From positions 62,001 through 126,000 of the forward strand of contig BDIU01000119.1 in NCBI GenBank assembly GCA_002118135.1: 64,000 nucleotides of DNA, read 5' to 3'. The notes under the pieces were generated by a model. It was not told where the DNA came from. It did not search any database and was given only the letters and a program-made list of their open reading frames with translations. Shown in pieces: positions 24,373 through 37,500 of the stretch. Both the position numbers and the translations under genes were made by a program. Source of the DNA: Trebouxia sp. TZW2008 (Eukaryota; Chlorophyta; Trebouxiophyceae; Trebouxiales; Trebouxiaceae). Position 1 is the stretch's first letter. Every line of letters starts with the position of its first letter.

Positions 24373-25518
24373 GCTTGCAGACTGCACGTACTGTGTTGTG
24401 CGCTACACTTGCAGACTGCACATCTCGTGCTGTGCGCTACAGCTGCAACGACTGCCAAATGGACTCGCTATGGCTGTCAGATCAAGGCTTCATGATTCTG
24501 CGCTGACAACGACCCAAACAAAGACAGACTGTGCATGCAAATGACATGCATGTCATGTGCCATTGCATGCATGCAAGATTTGCTGAAAATCGCGCATAGA
24601 TGGCATGTTTCGAAACAAGATCTGAACATGCACAACAGAGCTGTGATCAATCTCTATACCAGGCATGATGATTCAGGACTTGTTTGAAAGGACTTTGTGC
24701 AGTCGTGATTGGAGGTATGTAATGATGATTTTCAGTGTCAGGGAAAGTCAGTACTTTCAGACATGCAGTTTGCAGCGCTTACATGCAAGCTGCATGATGC
24801 AGCCCATAGCAACAGCAAACTTCATGGTCACTTTTCAATTTCGGACAGCATCCCACGCAAGCTGCGGACTGACAACGAAAGGCAGCGCAAACAAAGCATC
24901 TGATACATACTACACACTCTACCGCACACCATTGAAGACAGTATCAATCATAGGGAACGAGCAAAACAGAATCATGTTGCTCTGCTGTCTGACGCCAACA
25001 CATCATGGCATTTGGAACTCATCTATTGCATATAAAAGGACTGGGAATAGCAGCAACACCCTGCAACATGTACGATCATGGAAGGAGAATGTCAAAGGAA
25101 CACACCGGAAAAAAAGGCCAAACAGCTGCCTTGCTCAGCTGCAAAGTTCAGTGCAATAAGGACATCAAGCAATCACTGGGACTATGTGACTTTGAGAATC
25201 GCTTGACCTGCTTTTTCACCCATCAAATGCTGCACTGATGTCAAGTGCGGAATGTCAGCTGCCATGGTTTGAATGCCCAGGCAGCAGCTGCGACTGTGCC
25301 TCAATAACCCCTTGTGTCTGAGCTTTTGCACAGAGTATGCATATCTGCATGTGTACAATCAGCTGCAACTAGCACTTGTGACTGCTGAACAACAAGTAAG
25401 TGCCGAAAGGTCTTAATGGAGCTGATTGATCATCAGAGGAAGCTCCTTTTGAGCCGCTGTCCCATGAGTGCATGCTGTTCTGGGGCATTTCACTGGACTA
25501 CAATGGACTGTTGCAAGA
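24373..25518. other. Intergenic between YAE1 and P5 ATPase
   Basis: The first ~150 bp, CG-richer, are upstream of YAE1. The rest is the 3' side of the P5 ATPase. A 164-codon open frame on the plus strand (24665-25159) has no recognisable domain and is probably fortuitous. Confidence 0.4.
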
Positions 25519-28500
25519 CTAATCATGGCTGTCAGGAGAAATTCTGCGCTGATTGCGGCGCTCGTACCAATTCAAGAAACACCGCATACTGTGCACCATG
25601 GTGAAGTAGAGGATCGCCTCAACAATCACAATGCCGAAGAGCTGCAACCTGAAGGTCTGTGAGAAGTTGAAGAAGCCGAACTGGCGGGACACAAACTCTG
25701 AGCTATCAAGAAGCGCCACGTACAACAGAACGACACACGTCACAATCACCAGCAGCAGCAACTTGCTGTTCCAGAAGGGCCTACACCACTTGCGGGTGTT
25801 GATGGCGAGGCCAAATAATGGCGCCACCAGATGCTGATCTGCTTCAAGCCACTGCTGGGACGACACTGGATTCTGCAGTCAACACATCCTGGTTTCAGAG
25901 CCCTGCCAAAACGTGAGGATGGTCATGGTGTGAACAAATGGTGTGCTTCAAGTCACTGCTGAGCCGACACTGGGTTCTGCAGTCAAAATGTCCAGCTTTC
26001 AGAGCCCTGCAAAAAGCTCAAAAACTGTATGGCGCTGACGCATGGTCTGCTTCAAGCCAGTGCTGGGACAACACTGGATTCTTCAGTCAACAGATTCTGG
26101 ATTTGAGAGCCCTGCTGAAAGCTAATGGCGTTGTAATGTGGACACATGATCTGCTTCAAGTCACTGCTTGGATGACACTGGATTTTGCAGTCAACATGTC
26201 TTGGGTACAGGGCTGCTAGAGCGTGATATTGGTCATGTACACAATGCATGAGTACCGGGTGTTTGTACTGCATGCATAGCATCATACAAAAGTGCATGTG
26301 TTGTTGACCTCAAGAGAAAAGGTACCAATACGCTAGTGCCAGTGCCGCTTATTCAATAATACCGCCTGCTGAGGCGCACACCATTTTTTGTTCTATGTGC
26401 TGCTTGCAGGCATGCCCACGACATCTGACCCATTTGCTACTTCCAGGGCCAGATGGCAAGGAACACAACAATTATGGTGGCTAACAGTCTTTGTTCAAAA
26501 GAAGCGTACAGTATGCTTTCACATGCGCAACAGCAAGGGAAAGATAAAGGACAGATGCAGGAGCTCACCCATTCACTGATGCCAGTGCCTCCTGTGAACC
26601 AAGGCCTGGTGTGAAGGAACAAAGCGCTCATGGTATGTGCTTGCAAAAGAGCAGCCATGGTAGCCAGCAGTTTCCAGTGAACAGAAGAAGAGCAAAGAAG
26701 AGAGAAGACTGGAAAGGCAGAAAATAAAATGCAAGAGCTCACCCATTTACTGGTGCCAGTTCCTCCTGTGAACCAAGGCCTGGTGCTGAGGAACACAGCG
26801 TTCATGGTATGTGCTGCTTGCAAGCGTATAGCCATGGCAGGCAACAGATTGCAGTGAACAGAACAAGAGAGGCAGAAGAAAAGAGAGAAGACATAGAAAG
26901 ACAGACAACAAAATGTAAGAGCTCACCCATGTGCTGGTCCCAGTTCCTCCTGTGAACCAAGGCCTGGTGTGAAGGAACAAAGCGCTCATGGTATGTGCTT
27001 GCAAAAGAGCAGCCATGGTAGCCAGCAGTTTCCAGTGAACAGAAGAAGAGCAAAGAAGAGAGAAGACTGGAAAGGCAGAAAATAAAATGCAAGAGCTCAC
27101 CCATTTACTGGTGCCAGTTCCTCCTGTGAACCAAGGCCTGGTGCTGAGGAACACAGCGTTCATGGTATGTGCTGCTTGCAAGCGTATAGCCATGGCAGGC
27201 AACAGATTGCAGTGAACAGAACAAGAGAAGCAGAAGAAAAGAGAGAAGACATAGAAAGACAGACAACAAAATGTAAGAGCTCACCCATGTGCTGGTCCCA
27301 GTTCCTCCTGTGAACCAAGGCCTGGTGCTGAGGAACACAGCGTTCATGGTATGTGCTGCTTGCAAGAGAGCAGCCATGGTGGCCAACAGCGCTAGGCCCG
27401 GAAGTGTGCTGATGAGGGGCCGCGGTTTATGCCTGTTCATGGTGTCAAGAGGCGCCACTAAGCACGCTGAAAGGCAGATTGCCATAGCCTGAGCATCAAT
27501 GGTTTGCAACTGCAGCACAGACACAGCACAAGTGAAATTGATGCACAGAACAGCTGCTGATGAGGGGCACTGGTTTGTGCCTGTTGATGTCGTCAAGAGG
27601 CGCCACTAAGCACGCTGAAAGGCAGATTGCCATAGCCTGAGCATCAATGGTTTGCAACTGCAGCACAGACGCAGCACAAGTGAAATTGATGCACAGAAGA
27701 GCTGCTGATGGGGGGCAATGCTTTGTGCCTGTTCATGGTGTCAAAGGACGCCACCAAGCAAGCAGACACGCAGATTGCCATGGCTTGAGCATAAGCAGTT
27801 GTCAGCTGCAGCACAAGCACAGCGCAACTGGACAGAAGAAGAAGAAAGGAAGACATTGGAGAGCACTCATGATGGCAAGCATCACAAGCGGACCCTCTAT
27901 AAGTAAATGCAACACAGGATGAAGTTAGGGTGTTCAGGGTTTAGGGTTGAACCATAAATTTAGTCAAGGGCGGATGTGCACCCTGATTCAGAAATCAGCT
28001 GTCCAAGCAAAAGCACAGATTTGCTCATTGTGATTCAGCGGCATCAAGTCTATGCCCTCTTTAGGAGGTAGCAGCTGCATCAGTGACTAGCTTGTGCAAC
28101 AGTGAGGTCACAGAGAGTTTTGAGCCACTAGGGACATTGTAACTTGATGGGTTTTTGAAGTTGCTGCCATGCTTGAGAGTGCTGAGCCATCACAGAAGAA
28201 GCTGGGCCCCTTGAGCTTGCCTAGCATGGGTTGTGAATGCATGCATGAATGAATGCATGAATGAATGCATGCATGAACGAGTTCATGAATGAATTGATGG
28301 AAGAATGAAAGTATGAGTTGACAAATGACAGTGTCAATGCGCCAATGGGGCTGTTTACATACCGCCATGCTGGAGAATGACGACCCATCCAGGAAGAAGC
28401 TGGTAGCAGTTGCCTCGGCCACAATGCACTCGTATATCACCAAATACTGCAGCCAGCAACTGTAAGCTTCTAACATTTTTGTTGTTTGAGATACACGCAT

Positions 28501-31500
28501 GCAAATAATTGCCATTAGAACGACCGTGCAAAACAGTTACTCGCAGGATTGCAGCACATGCTGATCATTTGAATCCATTAGAAAACACTCATAAAGACAC
28601 TGTGAATACCATCAATCCTTGGCAATGCCTCATGTATGCCTTGACTTCTGACCCTGCCAGAATAATTTTCTTCCTATGACAGAGACTAAGACCGCACAGC
28701 CTCAATTACACCAGCTGCTGAATTCTTCACACACCATGCCATACAGTGCGCATGCAGCAAAAATTCTGCCATGATCGTACCACTCATGGTAATCAGAAAC
28801 ATGTGCAGATGCTTACATGAATAAAGCAGTCCGCTGCTGATGATGCAGCACCACAGCCATTTGATGTGACTCAGACATACATTCCAAAGAAAAACGCTAA
28901 ATTTGTACAGTTGGCAGACATTTCCTTGATGTATAGAACAGGCAGCACAGAGTGCTCAATGTTGTGCATTGACTGGACGTATGCATGCAAGGTAGCTGCT
29001 GTCCAACAAGGCGAGCAAGTTAGCATGATTGTGCAAGCATACCTTGAACAGGGACGACATCATGGCATGGGATGCTTTGCCAACCCTGACGAAACTGCAC
29101 ACACCTGCAACAGCATGAAACCATTTGTTTGCATGACTGCTGACATGGCAGCTGTCTTGGCTGATGGCTTCAGACCTGTGATTGCAAGATGGCTAATGCA
29201 GCATTGGCATCAGCCGACGGGCTGTCAATGGTACAGGTCTGTGGCTGTCTGATTGACTGCAGAAGAGGTGTGAATGCATGACGGCTGATATAGCAGTGGC
29301 GTCAGCAAGAGACTGCTGAAATGTATGCTTGTGGCAGAAACCTGTGGCTGTTGACATGTGATTGCATGATGACTGATACAGCAGTGGCATTAGTAACAGA
29401 CTGCTGAGGACAGTGTTTACAACACAGGTCTGTGGTTGTCTGGCTTACTGTAGAAGACATGAGATTGTGTGATGGCTGACACAGCAGTGGCGTCAGCAAG
29501 AGACTGCTGAAATGTATGCTTGTGGCAGAAACCTGTGGCTGTTGACATGTGATTGCATGATGACTGATACAGCAGTGNNNNNNNNNNNNNNNNNNNNNTG
29601 ATTGCATGATGACTGATACAGCAGTGGCATTAGTAACAGACTGCTGAGGACAGTGTTTACATCACAGGTCTGTGGTTGTCTGGCTTACTGTAGAAGACAT
29701 GAGATTGTATGATGGCTGACACAGCAGTGGCGTCAGCAAGAGACTGCTGAAGACCACACTTGCGACAGAAGTTTTGGGTGTTGACTTGTGATTGCATGAT
29801 GGCTGATACAACAGTGGCATCAGTAAGAGACTGCTGAACATTATGCTTGTGGTGAGGATCTCAGACTGCATGTATTGTAGGGCAAAGGCGTACGCAGTCA
29901 CTGAGTTGAAAGAGCTGATCATCTGATGCTGAAGGAAGGTGGCTTGCATGCGCATCTCAATCAATTTATTGATGCCTTGATGACTATAAATGGTCCAAAT
30001 TAGGATAGGACCAGTTTGGTTGGAGACGATTGATTGCTCCAGTACGTACCTAGCTGGGCCTGCTGAGCCTGTCTAGAAGGCGTTCTGGATGATACCGATG
30101 CCGGAAGTCAAATACAGATGACACGAACATTGAAAGCTCGTTGCGTTAGTTACTGGCAGCCTCTGATGGAACAAGGCAAGTCTGAGAAAATGCAGGGAAC
30201 TGTTGATCACAGTGTGTTCATGGACATTGATTCTGTGGTGAAAGCTGCAGTCAATGTCCATGAACACGCAGCTGAATGATCCTCATCCTCTGCATAGGTC
30301 CTCAGCAGCAAACAACGGCAAACAAGCAAATGGCAAACAAGATGCACAGGGAGCAATATGCAAAGGCAGCTGACGTGCTTCAAACCCTGATCAGCATCAC
30401 CATGCAAGAAGAAGAAGGAGGAGGAAAAAGAAGAAGATGCCGCGTAATGACCAAGAACAGCTGACCTGCCACAGAGCCGTGGAAATCCCATCAGTCTGTC
30501 AAGCAAATGAATAACAGAGAAAGAAAAAAAGAGATTGATTTTCCCCCCCAAAAAACAGACTGAGTGATTTTTCATCAGCATGCAGCAGACCTAAGCAACT
30601 CAAGATGGACAGGCGGCATTCTGGCTCAGAAACTGTCTGTTTGGCAATCAACAGACAAGATTAAGTACTCTTGTCAGCAGAGGCATCAGTGCTGACTGCC
30701 ATGTTGTTTTACTCTTGGCTTTAAGAACTTGACCATTATGCATGGGGACGGTCCTTTCATTGTTTTTGTGTTGACATTGCATGTGGCGTGATTGGAAAGT
30801 ACTGAAGGTAGCAACAAAGGCAAGCGCAGGTTTGATGTTGACAACAGGCGTAACATGTGGCAGCATTTCCATTGTCTGGGCAGCAGACCTGCCACAGAGC
30901 CATGGATTGTGGACAGTGCTGCAGCAATGACTGCAGCTTTTGCCCCAATAGCCATACACAGTTGAGCATCGCCGTTGGCAACTCAAGACAATTGAGGTGC
31001 AAAGACAGCTTTTTGGGCTGCCTTTGGAAGCAACAGCTCCCAGTTTGTGCCTGATGCGCACAAGATGCATAAGAGGGTGGGGAGCAGACCTGCGACAGAG
31101 CCATGAATGGTGGACAGTGCTGCAGCAATGAATGCGTCTGTTGTCCCAACAGCCTACACATTTGAGCATCACCTTGTGGCAACTCAAGACATTTCAGATG
31201 CAAAGACAGCTTTTTGGGCTGTCTTTGGAAGCAACAGCTCCCAGTTTGTGTTTGATGCGCACAAGATGAATAAGAGGGTGGGGAGCAGACCTGCGACAGA
31301 GCCATGAGTGGTGGACAGCGCTGCAGCAATGACTGCATCTGTCGCCCCAATGGCCATGCCCACATCAGCTGCTGAGAGAGCTGCCAAGTCGTTGATGCCA
31401 TCACCACAGAACATGGTCATCATTCCCAGCCCCTGCAATATGCAGTGTAGCTGAAAACACTGACCAGAAGGATTTCAAGCACTGGCGATGACAGAGCTGC

Positions 31501-34500
31501 CAGGTCATTGATGCCGTAGCCACAGAACATGGTCATCATCCCCCAGCCCTGCAATATGCAGACAAGAAGTCAGAGCCGAACATCAAACGCCTTGGTGATG
31601 GAAGATCTTAGGCATGCCGTTCATGTTGATGGGGTCACATCAGGACTGTGAGGGAGCATAAAAATACAGTGTGACTGTCTGTTACAGATGTTAGGCAACG
31701 AGGGTCAACAAGACATGGAAGACATGTACAATATCTGAACAATCTCAGCTAGCCAGCAAACATTCAAGCTTGGTTACCATGACAACCTGAAATTTGGAAG
31801 GTGAAAGATATGACAATCAAGCATTGACAGTGTCACAGCCCAGTGTAAAAAGACGTGCAGATGCATGCTTTGTACCCATGTGATATGCATGACATAACGG
31901 AAGCACCTAGGTACACCAGCATCAAATGCAATAAGCAGCTTGAACAGCAGTCATGGTCATCATCAGCTCATATAGATAGGCAGGAACACTGGCAAGGGCA
32001 TACCGGTATGAAGCGTGGGCGTCCATTGAACAGCTGATGGATGCCATGAACGCTCAGCAGATTCATGACTTGGCCTTTCTGATGCGGCTGCATGCGAGAG
32101 AACACCACTGCATTGCGCATGACCGTTTCCAGTAAGGATAAGTCATGATGCTGCAGCATGTGTTCAAAGGCATTGCCAGTCACAGCACATTGCACCTGCC
32201 CCTCTGCTAGGGCTGTGAGTGCGTTGGAGGCCTCTAAGGTCTCATGACTCATGGTCAGGAACCTGAGACCCTCCCAGGAGGGCTCAGGGGCGGCAGGGGG
32301 GATGGAGATGGAGAGGGGGATGGCAGGGCGGCCGCTGGGTGACAAGACGAGGTGTGGGGCTGAGGCGGGGGGCACTTCTTCTTCTACTGATGGTTTCGGA
32401 GTATGGCCGAGGAAGAAGGTGCCAAGCCGTGCCAAACCAGTGGCGTGGAAGCGCTGTGTGGACGAGTGATGACTGGTGCTGTCCGCTGCATTGGTAGACT
32501 GAGCTGTGAAGAGACTCAACAGCCTTGACTTGACTCTGCTGAGTCCAGATGTGGTCGGCTGAACACGCTGTGCACGCTCCGGCTGAGTTTGACCTTCTGC
32601 AGGGTCCTGAGCTTCCAGCCAATCTGGCAACCCAGACTTGAGGCTTGCAACCTGACTGGGGTCTTTTTGAAGCTCAGCGTGCTCAGCATGGTCATGCTGT
32701 GCATGATGTGAGGGGGCATCAACCTGGAGGCGGAATCGTGACTTTGTCTTCCTAGGACGCATGTGCTGCCTGTGATGACCATCACTCTGATTGTCTACAC
32801 CAGTGGGGGACGGTTGCTGCTGACCAGTAGACAGTGACTCTGTGGGACGAAGCAAGGGAAGCTCTTGACTGTGCTGCTGGCTAGATGCTAAACTTTGACT
32901 TGGCAGCTGATGAGTGCCTGAAAGCTGGTTTGTCAAAGCTGACTTCATTGCCAGAGCATCATGCAATGTTGGCAGTGTGTGCTGATTGCTCAACTGCTTG
33001 AAGCTTCTGCCAGTGGATAGCATAAGCTCAGACTGGCTCTGGCTAAACCAGTCAGAGGGTGCTGTCTGAAGCCGGTCAGCAAACACATCCTGCTCAGCTG
33101 GAACATCTGGATGAGCCTGCTGCAGATCAGGATCATTCCCAAGATCCATGCTTGCTGGCTGATCTTCTTGAGTCATTGGCAGTTGCCTCAGAGAGGCAGC
33201 TCGCAAGGCAATTTTAGCAGCAGCTGTGAGGGGCGAGTTCATGGCTGACAGCTCAGTTCGTAACTCAGGTAAGCCTATGGTGTCTATGACCACCACTTTC
33301 CCTTGCAGTGGGATCATGCCAACATCCCTGGCCACTGCAATGGCTGTGTGGTGGTAGTCACCCGTGATCATCATTGTCCGCATGCCACCTCTGCAGAAGC
33401 AGTGACCACTTCAGCAACCACCTGAGTGAGGATCGTCCTTTGTTGAATGATGCACGAGTTATGCCAGTTGGTCAAACCCTGCAATTACATGCCATTACAC
33501 CCAACGCACTGATTTACAAGATGAGCTGCAAACAAGTGCCCTTTTGACTTTGACAAGTGTGTTTGAGTGGTGCAGATGCAGCATGCTTACGCTCACACTC
33601 ATATCACAGTGATGCAGTCAGGATGCCTGCAGCTCAAAAAGCACAAATGACAAAGACACTACAGCTGCACAGGCAACGACAATTCTTACTCATCTTGCAC
33701 TTCAGTGATCGTTGCCTTAGAGTCCTCCCTGATGCTGTTGGTGGTGACTACCAAGCTCAGCAGTTCCATGTTGGTTGCACAGCCCTCAATCTGATGCTGT
33801 GTCATGCGTGACAGATCCAGCTTGTTTACGTTGGGAATGACACCTGCTGCAACAGCCAGCAGACGAAAGCTTCTGGCGCTGTAGTCATCCATCACCTGCG
33901 CAGTCATTACACTCGTGTGATTTGGGAGCTCTTGTGCTGATGCTGTGTCATGCCTGACAAGACCAGCTTGTTTACATCGGGGATTGCACCTGCTGCAACA
34001 GCCAGCAGCGGAAAGCTTCTGGCTGAAGTCATCTGAAGTCATCCATCACCTGCTCAGTCACACAGCACTCATGTGGTTGGGGAGCTCTCATGGTGATGTA
34101 GTATGACATGTGGTAAACACAAAGTGCCTACATTGGGAATGACCCCTGCTGCAATGACCAGCAGCTGCAAGCTTAGTCCTCCATCACACACGCATTTACT
34201 GCAGTTGCGTGGTTTGGGATGCCTTCCGATGCCTTCAGGGCTCACGCAGTGTGTATGCATGTGGCACAAGCCTCATGTCACCACAGGACAATCGGGCCAT
34301 GTGTTTTGCAAAGCCAGGTGCATTTGCAGAACTATGTTGTTATGCTGTTGACTTCGCATTGTTATGGTGTCACACCGTTGACTTTGTATGAATCTGGAGC
34401 ATGGCTTGTTGTCAACATTTCAGCTGGAGGTGGCAGCTCAGCAAACAGGCAAGGCCTGCAGTGCTAAATGCCGCTGTAAAAATTATCAGTGACAGCAATT

Positions 34501-37500
34501 GGTTAAACTTTCTAGTACATGTGCTAGGTGTGTGTGGTCCAAGTCTTGTCTCGCCAGGCTGGCTTGTTCTGAGCATCACGGTAAGGATTGGCCTGCTGAG
34601 CCTGTTTAGCCCGCGTTTACAATGAAAGAATGAATGAATCACGGTAAGGATGGTTGGGCTTGAACATCAGACAAAGCAATGTCCTTCCAACTTAATGCTG
34701 CTGCAGTGTCAAACTTGCCTCATCAAAGTTCTGAGGAACGCTAGAGGGATCCACTAGGCTCCTGATGACTGCAGGGGCACCCCTCAGAAACAACAGGGCT
34801 GACCCCAGGGGGGTCTCACTTGAGCCCACCACTGCTCCAGACCTGAGCGTTTGTGAGCTGAACTCCAGAACCCTCCTGATGGTCAACTTGCTCATGTGAG
34901 TTGTGGACTTTGAAGCAGAGCGTTTTGGCAACACCACCGTCTGCCTGTCCTGTGAAAAGACCGAGTCAGTTAGTCAGTTAGTTCAGCTTTCAGTGAGCAT
35001 TTTGGCAACACTACTGCCTGCCTGTCTTGCAGCAAAGCTGTCAGTCAGTCATTCAGTCAGTCCAGCTTTGAGTGAGCATTTTGGCAACATCACTGTCTGC
35101 CTGTCCTGCAGAAAAGCTGTCAGTCAGTTGGCCAGTCATTCAGTCAGCTGGTCAATCAGCCAGTCGGTCAGACAGCCAGTCGAACAGCCAGTCAATCAGT
35201 CAGTCAGCCGGTCAGCTAGTCAGTCATGCCAGTAACATCCTGGACAGATGACAGATGACAAGTCAAACACTTGGCAGGAAATTTTCCTGGCTTTCTGATG
35301 AAGCCTGGCTAATTGACTCACCAGGAAACGAGCTTCCACCATTCTGAACAGGGCTCGCTCCAAATCATGCCCAGCAACGGTTGACTTGTCGATCATGTTC
35401 AGGCTGTGGCACGTTGCTACTGCCTGTTTGAGGCGTTCGCTCCACAGCATGGCGCTCTGCTGCATGGCTGTGAATGCGCCCGTTTCAACAGGCAGCATGC
35501 CATGAAGCTTGGCCTGCACAGATTAATCTCATCAATTGGCTGCTTCAGCAAGAAACAAGCAAGACAGGTAGCATGCCATGCAGTTTGGCCTGCACGTATC
35601 AAGCACCACTTCAGCGATAAGAAATGCAAGCAAGCAAGCAAGCTAACAGCAGACAAAGAAAGCAACAACGCAACAAACAAAGCAACAAATAAACAAGCCA
35701 GCAAACATGCAAGCTGTCCAGCAAGCAAGCAATCTATTGCAGCTGTGATATAGATCAACCAACCAACCAGACAATAGCTCATCAACCACACAACCATGCA
35801 TCACCGAAACATGCATGACTTACTGTGCTATGGGTGAGGGTCCCAGTCTTGTCAAAGCACACACAGTCAATGGCCGCTCCCCGCTTGAGCACTTCAGGGA
35901 ACATCAGCAGGATCCCATTCCTCTTCAGCCTCCAACGGGCCACCACACCCACCAGCAGCATCACGGTGGGGAGCCCGGGGGGTGCAGCGTATGTGAGTGT
36001 GTCAAGAAGCCTCATGACTACGTCCCAGGGGGTTTGGGAGCGCTCGCTAGCTTTGATCAGGTAAGGTATCAGCAGCAGCAGCTGAAGCAACAATGCAAAG
36101 GCGTACAGCCTCACAACATCCTGCATGCAAGAAGAGGTTGCAATTAACTGGAACAAAACAGTGCATAGGGGAGATAGACAGGCAAGGAATCAGTAGCAGC
36201 ACCTGCAGCACAAGTGCAACGCGTGCAGTTGCACAATGTTCTGCAAGAAGGATTTGCACCCAGCACCAAGAAAAAACAGTGCACCGGAGATAGACAGATA
36301 AGGAATCAGTAGCAGCAGATCAAGCACCAATGCAAAGGTGTAGAGCCTAACAACATTCTTCATGCAGAGAGAAGTTGCACTCAAAACAGGGAAAGTTACA
36401 CTGCACAGACAAGATAGACAGGTGCAGGACCAGCAGCAGCAGCTGCAGCACTATTGCAAATGCACACAGCCACACGGCGTGCTGCAAGAAAGACTTGCAC
36501 CCAGCACTGGGGAAGCAACAGCTCACAGGTGAGACACACAGGCAGGGAACCAGCAGCTGAATTACAAGTGCAATGCAAACAGCCTCAGGACATCTTGCGC
36601 GCAAGAAGAATTTGCAGTCAGTACCACAAAAGAAACAGTGCACAGGGGAGATAGACAGGTAAGGAAGTAGCAGCAGATGAAGCACCAATGCAAAGTTGTG
36701 TAGCCTCACACCCCTGTTGCTTATGCAACACTGCGCATGGCAGTGCAGCAAAATGATGCTGTTTGCAAAGTCACAAGGCTCAGCACAAAGCATAAGTCTG
36801 GCGCACAGACAGTGACTTGGACCATACCGGGATGAATGGGTCCTTTTCTTTGGCAGCTTGGGAGGGGGCTACTAACTGCCGCACCATCCGTCCCATGGTG
36901 GTATGAAGCCCTGTGCGGCACACCATCACCAACACCTCGTCCTCATTGTTCTCCGGGTTCCACACCTGCTTGCATCCATGACACAAAGCATGACAGCAGT
37001 GAATTGGGTTGTTTGGGGAGGGGCTACTAACTGCCGCACCATCCATCCCATGGTGGTGTGAAGCCCCGTGCGGCACACCATCACCAGCATCTCGTCCTCA
37101 TTATTCTCTGGGTTCCACACCTGCTTGCACCATCACATGCACGACACCGATGTCATGGGGTACAGGGCAAATGTGCGTTGCAGCAGCTGCCAAAGCGTGG
37201 TGGTTCAAAAGCATCTTCAGCACACCATCACCAGCACCTGATCCTCCTTATTCTCTGGGTTCTACACCTGCTTGCACCATCACATGCATGACACCAATGT
37301 AATCGGATACAGGGCAGATGTGCATTGCATCAGCTGTCAAAGCAGCCTCTGCACGATGGTGTGAAGCCCTGTGCAGCAAATATCTGCAGCAGCTCATCTT
37401 CACTGTGTTCTGTGTTCCAGCTGTACCTGCTTGACAGAAGTTGTTTGGGTTGCTTGTGCTTTGTTGGTGGTGAGCAGATGACAATGGCAGTGAGCAATGC

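Noticed and set aside
24665..25159. 164-codon open frame on the plus strand
   Set aside because: No recognisable domain, Cys/His/Met-rich chance composition, no promoter-like CG patch, and it lies antisense to the 3' region of the P5 ATPase.
26437..27596. Repeat protein with multiple RPWFTGGTGTS units
   Set aside because: These frames read through copies of P5 exon 18 and their introns; only the copy at 27285-27488 has a complete exon with both splice sites in phase.
30757..31407. 216-codon minus-strand frame with repeated CSPPSY/LCSPPSYSSC peptides
   Set aside because: It is an out-of-frame reading of the 197-bp tandem copies of P5 exon 15 and intron, not a repeat protein.
31968..32051. 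Extension of P5 exon 14 to a later donor (ending RPRFIP)
   Set aside because: Using the donor after 32052 gives exactly the family spacing between QK and CGDG; the extension would add 16 residues not expected there.
36178..36760. CRISPR-like regular array
   Set aside because: Units are ~118 bp, diverged and homologous to the adjacent exon 10, without short identical repeats and unique spacers; the genome is eukaryotic.
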